Origin: an uncultured Pirellulaceae bacterium
GTDB taxonomy: Bacteria > Planctomycetota > Planctomycetia > Pirellulales > Pirellulaceae
Reading direction: 5' to 3'
Length of the DNA stretch: 5,635 bases
Assembly (NCBI GenBank): GCA_947258905.1
Contig: CAMYKF010000139.1
Span: 1-5,635, forward strand
Below the pieces are notes generated by a model. That model ran no database searches and was not told the DNA's origin. It saw only the letters and a program-made list of their open reading frames with translations. Below, one piece after another: positions 1 to 5,567 of this stretch; position 1 is the stretch's first letter; each line of letters opens with the position of its first letter. Made by a program: the position numbers and the translations under genes.

Positions 1-13
1 GACCATTTCATGG

Positions 14-79
14 CACATCCAACCCGGCTTAAACGCCGGGCCTGGCAAGGTATTTCGGCCTGGCAAGTAACATCCAACC
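14..79. repeat. Nested direct-repeat element with hairpin, candidate dispersed intergenic repeat
   Basis: ACATCCAACC occurs at 15-24 and again at 70-79. Between these copies GGCCTGGCAAG occurs at 39-49 and 57-67. A perfect 6-bp inverted repeat, CCCGGC/GCCGGG, spans 23-40 around a 6-base loop. This nested structure in a non-coding flank is typical of dispersed intergenic elements; copy number cannot be judged from one copy. No convincing gene is seen from 1 to 200. Confidence 0.5.
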
Positions 80-128
80 TTTTGCCATCCACAGTTGCAT
101 CAGATACGCAATGGCGCAAGGCAGCTTC

Positions 129-200
129 GATTACGTTCAGGATTACGATTACGATTACGATTACGACGAAGATCAAGACGAAGACGAAGACCAGGATGGA
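129..200. repeat. Hexamer array directly after the hydrolase stop codon
   Basis: Twelve consecutive 6-bp units on the plus strand: GATTAC, GTTCAG, four GATTAC, GACGAA, GATCAA, two GACGAA, GACCAG and GATGGA. The array ends at the base before the hydrolase stop codon (CTA at 201-203). Because 6 is a multiple of 3, every frame is a dipeptide repeat: Asp-Tyr/Asp-Glu on the plus strand, alternating Val/Ile/Phe on the minus. It looks like a microsatellite-type array in non-coding DNA. Confidence 0.8.
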
Positions 201-2111
201 CTAGCGGAATTTCCAGTAGATCTTGTCCGATGCCATCTGGACCTGTTCCAGCCACTGGCGTTCTGAAGTCGTTTGCGACAGCTCGATGAGGGCTCGCAAG
301 TCGTTGATCAGCGCCGGATTGTCGCCGTAGTACGAATGCCCGATCAAACTGGTGTCCACATGCGACACGTCAATCGTGTCCACGCCGTCCACCACACAGA
401 TATCATCGCCGGCCAGTCCCGCGCGATTGTGGCCATGAACTGATGTCGACACGATCAGGGCCCGGTCACGTGAAGAAGCGTATAAGGTCACCTGGCTGGA
501 CAGTTTGCGTAACGTATCAGCGTAACGTTGACGAAACTCATCCGCACTGATGTCCGGAGCGGCCATCACGATCTGGCCGAATCGCGGCAGCTCGCTGCGT
601 CGCATCAGATTGGCCACGCTGGTGCCATCGGGCGAGTCCGGATCGGCCGCCAGCGCGAAAGCATGATTGCGTTCCTGATTCCATTGCAGAGCCATGCGAT
701 CGAGCGACTGCATTAGTGCACGGTTGCCCATGCTGTGGGCGATCAAGTGGATTTTTTCGGCACCGGTCTCATCGAACAGCGAGGTCAGGAACTGTTGCAG
801 ATGCATGACCGTCCAGTCAGCGTTGGCCATGTCACGCGTGTAGTCCTCAAGGCCTCCGTGCGAAGGCCAGGTGTAACAGATGGGGACTCCGGCGAATTTC
901 AGGTCAAAAGCGATTTGTGCTGTACGCTTGACCGCACTTTCAAAAGACACGTTGTAGCCGTGAATAAACACCAGCGTTTGGCCGTTGCCGGAATCCAGAC
1001 GTTCGTTTAGTTGACTGAAGAATTTGTCGCGCGGTCCACGCATGACACGCTCCAGAATGACGTGTTGTTGCGGATCTTCCACGAACTCAAAACTCTGTAA
1101 TGAAGGCGAGTCGACGTAACCGACGCGGTGGTCCGGAGGGATATCGACCAGGCAACGCCCGTAATCCAAAGGATCCTCTCCCGTTTTGACTTCTCGCAAT
1201 TCGGCCGTGTAACGCACGTCGTCATTGGATGCCAGCCGTTGCAACCGCTGCCATTGAATCAGTGACGAGTAACCGGTGACCACACCGGCCGCCACGATCA
1301 ACAACGCGACGAGCCCGGGAATCCAGCGACGCTGCGAGAACGACCAGATGCCCAGCACGCCGGCGATTACCAGTGCCAGCAACGGCCACTGGAACAGACG
1401 CAGAAAGTCACCGTCGACAATCGGTGCCGTGGACTTGCGATCCGTTGCGTAAAACACCTCGACCCGGGTCTGTCCGGAAGCCTGTACTTCGAAGCTGCGA
1501 GTTGTCGTGGTGCTTTCCCCGGTGGTGATACCGGGCGGAGGTTGCAGGGACTCCAGCGCGGCCGGTGGTTCGAACCCTTCCATCGCTTCGAACCCTTCCA
1601 TTGGTTCAAACGCTTCCATTGACTCGAACGCTTCGGGAGTTTCCAGTGCTTCCAGCGCGGCCACTTCACCAGTCTCCGGTAAAACGTCGGGGTAGTCCCG
1701 AATCGGCGGCGTCATTCGCGGCGGTATCATTTTGGGAACGGCACGAACCGGCGGCCTGGCCTTGAGCGGTGGCAGGTTCCCAATCTTTGGGCGCGACTCG
1801 AACTCCCGGGGAGGACGGGTTTCGATGCGTGGTCTGGTTTCGACCGGCGGACTGGACGGCTTGGATTCGATGGACGGTCTGGATTCGATGGACGGCCTGG
1901 ATTCGATGGACGGTCTGGATTCGATCGGTGGAGCCGTCGCTTTGTATTCGGGTGCCTGGGCGACACGGTCTCCCGTATCCTCGGTGGCCGACATGGCTTC
2001 CTTTTTGTCATCGGCACCGCCGCATCCGATCGACAACGATACCAACATGGCTCCCGCCACCAGGCAGGTCAGGATCGACAAAAACGGGTAACGATGTGCA
2101 CTGTCAAACAT
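201..2111 (-). CDS. Lipoprotein-like, membrane-hairpin DUF900 alpha/beta-hydrolase (predicted serine esterase)
   Basis: A 636-residue protein, predicted to be an envelope-attached serine hydrolase of the DUF900/COG4782 family; the substrate is unknown. Residues 11-29 are a hydrophobic signal ending in LSIGC, so Cys30 is a plausible lipidation site, although Ser at -3 is suboptimal. Residues 60-193 are a Pro/Glu/Arg/Ser-rich linker with two hexapeptide arrays. FYATDR (220-225) is the usual start of the DUF900 fold. Two membrane helices follow (about 240-258 and 264-283), joined by a short loop containing RR. The fold then resumes with LDYGRC (315-320), LVFIHGYN (380-387) and TWPSHG (414-419). 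The nucleophile elbow is AHSMG (Ser460), Asp520 in AAPD is a likely acid, and His592 in GHSYY is the likely catalytic His. By the positive-inside rule the RR loop is cytoplasmic, which puts the catalytic domain outside the membrane and agrees with the lipobox. The start is supported by AAGGGG six bases before ATG. The family is clear; the function is not. Confidence 0.9.
   Translation of the reverse strand: MFDSAHRYPFLSILTCLVAGAMLVSLSIGCGGADDKKEAMSATEDTGDRVAQAPEYKATAPPIESRPSIESRPSIESRPSIESKPSSPPVETRPRIETRPPREFESRPKIGNLPPLKARPPVRAVPKMIPPRMTPPIRDYPDVLPETGEVAALEALETPEAFESMEAFEPMEGFEAMEGFEPPAALESLQPPPGITTGESTTTTRSFEVQASGQTRVEVFYATDRKSTAPIVDGDFLRLFQWPLLALVIAGVLGIWSFSQRRWIPGLVALLIVAAGVVTGYSSLIQWQRLQRLASNDDVRYTAELREVKTGEDPLDYGRCLVDIPPDHRVGYVDSPSLQSFEFVEDPQQHVILERVMRGPRDKFFSQLNERLDSGNGQTLVFIHGYNVSFESAVKRTAQIAFDLKFAGVPICYTWPSHGGLEDYTRDMANADWTVMHLQQFLTSLFDETGAEKIHLIAHSMGNRALMQSLDRMALQWNQERNHAFALAADPDSPDGTSVANLMRRSELPRFGQIVMAAPDISADEFRQRYADTLRKLSSQVTLYASSRDRALIVSTSVHGHNRAGLAGDDICVVDGVDTIDVSHVDTSLIGHSYYGDNPALINDLRALIELSQTTSERQWLEQVQMASDKIYWKFR
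1569..1640 (-). repeat. In-frame degenerate 18-bp array encoding an acidic hexapeptide (MEGFE type)
   Basis: Four diverged 18-bp units start at 1569, 1587, 1605 and 1623 (plus-strand type TTCGAACCCTTCCATYGC). They encode SMEAFE, PMEGFE and AMEGFE-like hexapeptides at about residues 158-181 of the hydrolase. The units differ more from one another than those of the Arg/Ser array, so this array looks older. It is acidic and hydrophobic, while the other array mixes charges. Confidence 0.8.
1862..1933 (-). repeat. In-frame 18-bp tandem array encoding a hexapeptide (IESRPS)
   Basis: Three near-identical 18-bp units occur on the plus strand (TGGATTCGATGGACGGTC at 1862, 1880 and 1898; the middle copy has one T-to-C change), followed by a degenerate fourth from 1916. 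Read on the minus strand they encode IESRPS repeats, about residues 63-85 of the hydrolase linker. Near-identity at the DNA level points to recent expansion. Weaker ESRP/ETRP echoes continue to residue 108. Confidence 0.9.
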
Positions 2112-2254
2112 GCAAAGCCCCTTGGGTTCGAGATGGGCCCGTGAAGGAGTCCGAGAGATTTCCGGCGTCTGCCGGGGCGAATCGTAGCGAATGGCGGAAC
2201 TGACTACCAGTTAAAATAGAGAGGTTGCGCGGGGATCGTGAACTGAAAGGGCAA

Positions 2255-2274
2255 GAATGCGCTGGAATGCGCTG
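2255..2274. repeat. Perfect 10-bp tandem duplication
   Basis: GAATGCGCTG occurs twice without a spacer in the gap between the hydrolase and PDZ genes. Besides this and the 2299-2330 element, the gap (2112-2370) holds a short GC hairpin CCGGC/GCCGG at 2162-2175 in the hydrolase leader and an AT-rich patch at 2211-2220. That patch could contain a weak -10 hexamer for the hydrolase, but no good -35 partner is seen. Confidence 0.6.
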
Positions 2275-2298
2275 AAGATTGAGCCGAGGGCGAGTGTG

Positions 2299-2330
2299 GA
2301 CGGGACAATGGTCCGGACAATGGTCCCGTC
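2299..2330. repeat. Tandem 12-mer within a perfect inverted repeat
   Basis: GGACAATGGTCC occurs twice head to tail (2303-2314 and 2315-2326). Each copy is a small hairpin (GGAC/GTCC), and the whole block is enclosed by an 8-bp inverted repeat GACGGGAC/GTCCCGTC (2299-2306 and 2323-2330). It lies 40 bp after the PDZ-gene stop codon. Neither strand has a T run next to it, so it is not a standard intrinsic terminator. It may be a dispersed repeat, a protein-binding site or an mRNA 3'-end stabiliser. Confidence 0.75.
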
Positions 2331-2370
2331 CTGGTGATCCCGGCGGCTTGAAATTCTTTCGTCGGACAAG

Positions 2371-2937
2371 TCAGCGATCGTTCTTCAGCTGGCGAATTTG
2401 CAGTCGCAGCGTGCGGACTTCCGTTTCCAGTTTGTGCAAGCGATCATCGATCAGAATCAGGCGATCTCGATCAGACCAGTTCTCGCTGACTCCAACATAC
2501 TGCCGGCTCGTATTCTGGGCCTGACGATTTTCGGTGTTGGAAACCTCGCTGAGTTCCGTTTTGGAAATCAGCCGCACCAGCACCTCGCGATTGACTCCGT
2601 CGCGCACGCGTTTGACCAGAACTTCGTCTCCCGGATTCTTGTTCAACAGGAACGTCTCCAGGTCTTCCACCGATTCCATGGCCACGCCATCGATATGAGT
2701 GATGACGTCACCCGAAAAGACTTCGTGCTGATGCAAGGGCCCGTTGGTATAGACGGAATCGACCTTGAGCCCATTTTCGGTGGGACTGTAGACACCTCCC
2801 AGTTTGGGCCGCTGGTCATCGGGCCGCGTATCGATTGCATCCGGGTTGGTTCCGGTATTGGAAGTCTGGGGCTCCTGGGCTTGCAGAGTTGAGGCCACCA
2901 GTAAGACAACGGCGAAGCATGGGAAGATGGATTTCAT
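2371..2937 (-). CDS. Secreted PDZ-domain protein with C-terminal coiled coil
   Basis: A 188-residue exported protein. Residues 1-20 are a Sec-type signal (MKS, then a hydrophobic core, then STLQA), with likely cleavage after Ala20. A short Asp/Pro/Thr-rich spacer leads to one PDZ domain at about 47-124, recognised from GLKVDSVYTNGPLHQ, the FSGDVITHIDGVAM block, EDLETFLLNKNPGDEV and a closing beta strand VNREVLVRLI. Such domains in HtrA and related proteins bind protein C termini, but no protease domain is present, so this is probably an adaptor or scaffold and not an enzyme. Residues 160-184 keep hydrophobic residues at strict 3-4 spacing (L160, I163, L167, L170, V174, L177, I181, L184), a textbook heptad pattern that predicts oligomerisation. 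Residues 125-158 look disordered. The start is supported by AGGGAG upstream of ATG. The gene lies downstream of the msrA terminator, so it probably has its own promoter. The binding partner is unknown. Confidence 0.85.
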   Translation of the reverse strand: MKSIFPCFAVVLLVASTLQAQEPQTSNTGTNPDAIDTRPDDQRPKLGGVYSPTENGLKVDSVYTNGPLHQHEVFSGDVITHIDGVAMESVEDLETFLLNKNPGDEVLVKRVRDGVNREVLVRLISKTELSEVSNTENRQAQNTSRQYVGVSENWSDRDRLILIDDRLHKLETEVRTLRLQIRQLKNDR

Positions 2938-3091
2938 TGTTCGCTCCCTGCAAAGACAAATCCTGTGCCGCGTCGTGAGACACAGAGTGATCAGTTCACG
3001 TCTTCAGCATGGAACAATGTGCTGTCAGCCTCATCCTGCGCGAACTGACTCGCTCATTTTATTCATCGGCGCAAATTGAGGCTATTTCAAT

Positions 3092-3121
3092 AAAAAAACA
3101 CTGCATCAGGTGATAGCAGTG
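3092..3121 (-). terminator. Intrinsic terminator of msrA
   Basis: On the minus strand CACTGC pairs with GCAGTG, extended by ATC/GAT across a single bulged T, around the tetraloop ACCT. Seven T residues follow directly (plus-strand A run 3092-3098). It lies 45 bp after the msrA stop codon. The stem, loop and T run fit a rho-independent terminator, so msrA transcription probably ends here and the PDZ gene is expressed separately. Confidence 0.85.
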
Positions 3122-3166
3122 CCGGTTTGACTGGAATCGCTGGATAGTTCGCAATTTGCGGTTCGG

Positions 3167-3850
3167 TTATTTCAGGTCGTCCGCAAAAACACGACGGAAT
3201 TTTTTCATCTTGGGCGCAATCACAGCGCGACAATAACCTCGCTTTGGATTTGTTGCAAAATAGTCCTGATGGTAGTCTTCGGCCGGCCAAAAGGTACTTG
3301 CCGGTGAGATTTCGGTCACGATGGGTCGGGAGAAAGCACCGGACTCATCAAGTTTCTCCTTGATCAGTTCCGCGAGTTGCCGCTGCTCCTCATTGTAATA
3401 GAAAATCACACTCCGGTACTCAGTGCCCACGTCTCCCCCCTGGCGATTCAGCGTCGTGGGATTGTGAGTGACGAAGAAGACTTCCAGCAACTTTTGAAAC
3501 GAGATCTTTTCCGGATCGAATTTGATTCGGCAGACTTCGGCATGTCCGGTATCGCCAGAGCAAACTTCCCGATACTTCGGATTGTCGACGGTGCCTCCCA
3601 TGTACCCGGAGGTCACCGACGTGACGCCTTCCAGCTCCTCAAAGACTGCTTCGACACACCAAAAGCATCCAGCACCCAAGGTGACAACGCCTGATTCATC
3701 TGTTGCGGACACAGTGACAGCCCCCTCTTGTTGGCTTGTTTGTTGACCAATCACGGACGCGTTGCGCGACACCAGATACCCGGCAGCCACGAGGGCGGCA
3801 AGGAACCCCAAAGTCAGGCACCAGTTCGAGAATTTGCAGCATGCGGGCAT
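3167..3850 (-). CDS. msrA: Peptide methionine sulfoxide reductase MsrA, membrane-anchored
   Basis: A 227-residue MsrA (EC 1.8.4.11), which reduces the S epimer of methionine sulfoxide in proteins or as the free amino acid. Residues 12-29 form a hydrophobic segment with no clear cleavage site, so the enzyme is probably an N-anchored periplasmic protein or carries an uncleaved signal. The catalytic domain starts near residue 54. It shows the signature GCFWCVEAVFEELEGV with catalytic Cys62 and a second Cys65, then SGYMGG (81-86), GDTGHAEV with conserved Glu105, THNPTTLNRQGGDVGTEYRS (128-147), FWPAEDYHQDYF (187-198) and GYC with Cys208 as the probable resolving cysteine. Length and motif order are complete. 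There is no MsrB domain and no msrB next door. The start lacks a strong Shine-Dalgarno sequence (only GAAAGA is seen), but the next in-frame Met is residue 84, inside the domain. A strong intrinsic terminator follows the stop codon. Confidence 0.95.
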   Translation of the reverse strand: MPACCKFSNWCLTLGFLAALVAAGYLVSRNASVIGQQTSQQEGAVTVSATDESGVVTLGAGCFWCVEAVFEELEGVTSVTSGYMGGTVDNPKYREVCSGDTGHAEVCRIKFDPEKISFQKLLEVFFVTHNPTTLNRQGGDVGTEYRSVIFYYNEEQRQLAELIKEKLDESGAFSRPIVTEISPASTFWPAEDYHQDYFATNPKRGYCRAVIAPKMKKFRRVFADDLK

Positions 3851-3876
3851 ATTATGTCTTTCTGTTGGAACAGTAA

Positions 3877-3888
3877 CCGGAATTCCGG
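3877..3888. promoter_or_regulatory. Perfect 12-bp palindrome upstream of msrA
   Basis: CCGGAATTCCGG is a perfect palindrome lying 27-38 bases before the msrA start codon, where an operator could sit. About one palindrome of this size is expected by chance in a window of this length, so the regulatory reading is weak. Confidence 0.2.
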
Positions 3889-3959
3889 GCGCTGTTTAAC
3901 CTGTGACGAAACAACCTGCCCACGACTTGCACGGAAAGCGATTTCGGTTAAAAAAACCG

Positions 3960-5411
3960 CTATTTCCCAGCTCCTGACATCTCGTGAATCGTGTAGTCGT
4001 TGTGATATTGATGACGAATCATCTGCTCCACGGCTTCAACCGACTCGGAAGGCACATTGGAGAACGTCATGTCCTCGGCGTTCCACTCGATCTTGTCGTC
4101 ACTGGCTGCCCATACGGCGAGATTGCCCAACAAAATGGTCTCGGTCAGCGGGCCGGCGTAGTCCGGGAAATTGGAAACCGGTGTGCCGTCGCCGCCAATG
4201 GCGTTGGTGAATTCATCGAAATGGCCGGGCGAGGTTACAAAGAAGTCCTCGGGCATATTGATGCGGCGTTGTTTTTCGAAAGTACCATCGGAACGCAGGA
4301 TACCGGTATTGCCCTGTTCGTCACCGCCGTAATCGCCGGGGGAGAACAACATGCCTTCGCTACCTACCACCAGAGCACCGCTGCTGTAAACACTTTGCCG
4401 GTCACCGTCGCGTGAACGGGGCAGGTCCCTGATCAATTCGGTCGGAGGCATTTTGCCACCGTCGTACCAGGTCATTCCCAGTGCCGGGCGACCATCCGTT
4501 TCGGGAAACTCGAATTCGATCTGCGACCACTTGGGATACATCACCTTGTCATGACCGGACGACGCTGCGGAAACGGAAACCGGGTTGCGCAGGTTGAGGG
4601 CCATGAAGGCCATGTTCAGGGTGTGGCATGCCATGTCACCGAGTGCTCCGGTGCCAAAATCCCAGAAGCCACGCCACTTGAACGGATGGATTTCCGGGGA
4701 GTAAGGACGTGTCGATGCCGGACCAATCCATTCGTCCCAGTGAACTTCGGCCACCCGTTTCGCCCAGGCGGCGCGATCTTCATCGTTGTCGTTCGGAGCT
4801 TCCTTGACCTTGATATCAATTCCCTGCGGCCAGACGGGGCGATTGGTCCATACGTGCACATGTGTCACTTCGCCAATGTGGCCGTGCTGAATCAAGGCAG
4901 CGCTCTTGCGGAGAATACTGCCTGCCGTGCCCTGGTTGCCCATTTGCGTCACCAGGCTGTTTTCACTCGCAACACTACCGAGCAAGCGAGCTTCCTCGAT
5001 CGAATGCGTCAGTGGCTTTTGGCAAAAACAGTGCTTGCCCATCCGCATGGCCTCCAGCGCGGCGACCGCATGTGTATGATCAGGCGTGCTGACGGTGACG
5101 GCGTCAATCTGGTCGCCCATTTGGTCCAGCATGTCGCGGTAGTCGACAAACTGTTTGGCGTTGGGATGTGATTGCTGGCCCTTTTCCAGAATCGCTTCGT
5201 CGATATCACAAACGGCCACAACATCGCCGGTACGTGCGGCGTCGGCCGAATCACTGGAGCCCTTGCCACCAATGCCGATACAGCCGAATTGCACGCGATC
5301 CAGCTTGGAGGCGTAGGTGCGTTTGGGTGCCACACCGCCTGCGACCCAAAAGCCGGCTCCGATGGCTGCAGTGGACTTTACGAAGTTGCGGCGAGTGGTT
5401 TTGGCTGGCAT
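3960..5411 (-). CDS. Tat-exported Gfo/Idh/MocA-family NAD(P)-dependent oxidoreductase
   Basis: A 483-residue oxidoreductase of the Gfo/Idh/MocA family, whose members act on sugars, inositols and related polyols with a nicotinamide cofactor; this substrate cannot be deduced. The N terminus has a twin-arginine signal (TTRRNFVK, residues 5-12, then a weakly hydrophobic core, then TYA near 32-34), so the folded, cofactor-loaded enzyme is probably exported. The Rossmann domain begins at about 38, with GIGGKG (46-51) as the dinucleotide-binding loop and VCDID (67-71) after the second strand. TPDHTH (109-114) and QKP (131-133, in place of the common EKP) follow. The C-terminal alpha/beta domain contains WRGFWDFGTGALGDMACHTLN (246-265), whose GDMACH is the conserved GDxxxH catalytic-region motif. 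Planctomycetes carry many such secreted paralogues, often linked to polysaccharide use. AGGAG six bases before ATG fixes the start. Neighbouring genes do not indicate a sugar pathway. Confidence 0.93.
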   Translation of the reverse strand: MPAKTTRRNFVKSTAAIGAGFWVAGGVAPKRTYASKLDRVQFGCIGIGGKGSSDSADAARTGDVVAVCDIDEAILEKGQQSHPNAKQFVDYRDMLDQMGDQIDAVTVSTPDHTHAVAALEAMRMGKHCFCQKPLTHSIEEARLLGSVASENSLVTQMGNQGTAGSILRKSAALIQHGHIGEVTHVHVWTNRPVWPQGIDIKVKEAPNDNDEDRAAWAKRVAEVHWDEWIGPASTRPYSPEIHPFKWRGFWDFGTGALGDMACHTLNMAFMALNLRNPVSVSAASSGHDKVMYPKWSQIEFEFPETDGRPALGMTWYDGGKMPPTELIRDLPRSRDGDRQSVYSSGALVVGSEGMLFSPGDYGGDEQGNTGILRSDGTFEKQRRINMPEDFFVTSPGHFDEFTNAIGGDGTPVSNFPDYAGPLTETILLGNLAVWAASDDKIEWNAEDMTFSNVPSESVEAVEQMIRHQYHNDYTIHEMSGAGK

Positions 5412-5417
5412 CGGGTA

Positions 5418-5422
5418 CTCCT
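5418..5422 (-). promoter_or_regulatory. Ribosome binding site of the oxidoreductase gene
   Basis: The minus strand reads AGGAG, then the six-base spacer TACCCG, then ATG. This is the best Shine-Dalgarno match in the window, and it fixes the start just before the twin-arginine signal. Confidence 0.7.
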
Positions 5423-5481
5423 GGAACAGTCCGGATCAGCGGCAGTTGACCGCATGAAATGGGGCTTAATGTAGTTTTTTC

Positions 5482-5510
5482 AGCATAGCGAGCGAGGGCA
5501 TTTTATTCAA
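5482..5510 (-). promoter_or_regulatory. Candidate sigma-70-type promoter for the oxidoreductase gene
   Basis: On the minus strand TTGAAT (plus 5505-5510) is followed after exactly 17 bp by TATGCT (plus 5482-5487). Each hexamer matches four of six positions of the -35 and -10 consensus. Transcription would begin near 5475 and leave a leader of about 60 bases before the AGGAG ribosome site. Planctomycete promoters are not well defined, so this is only a match to the general consensus. Confidence 0.35.
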
Positions 5511-5567
5511 CGAAGCGTGGGACCCTTGAGCCGGGCTTCCTGCCCTTCCCGCGGGGCTGCGGAGAGC

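Noticed and set aside
111..266. Asp/Tyr/Glu-rich 51-codon plus-strand frame starting at ATG 111
   Set aside because: Its composition comes from the hexamer array, it runs into the 3' end of the hydrolase gene, and no ribosome binding site is seen before it.
1862..1933. Regular repeats resembling a short CRISPR array
   Set aside because: The 18-bp units are directly adjacent with no spacers and encode an in-frame hexapeptide.
1769..2203. 144-codon plus-strand frame rich in Trp, Ile and Arg repeats
   Set aside because: The repeats are the antisense reading of the 18-bp linker array of the hydrolase. No ribosome site or domain supports it.
2398..2892. 164-codon plus-strand open frame
   Set aside because: It is antisense to the PDZ gene, whose signal peptide, PDZ motifs and heptads are clear; the plus-strand translation has none of these.
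3866..3874. TGGAACAGT shared between the upstream regions of msrA and the oxidoreductase gene (5422-5430)
   Set aside because: A 9-mer shared twice is expected by chance in this length, and its distance to the start codon differs between the genes.
3937..3961. Hairpin with an A/T run at the end of the oxidoreductase gene
   Set aside because: CGGTT/AACCG encloses the T run in its loop, so no T run follows the stem on the minus strand. It does not fit a standard terminator.
4551..5171. 206-codon plus-strand open frame
   Set aside because: It lies wholly inside the oxidoreductase gene on the opposite strand, shows no recognisable domain, and is explained by the codon bias of the real gene.
5533..5555. 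Short inverted repeats GGGC/GCCC and CCCGCGGG after the partial gene
   Set aside because: The stems are only 4 bp and no T run follows, so this is not convincing as a terminator in GC-rich DNA.
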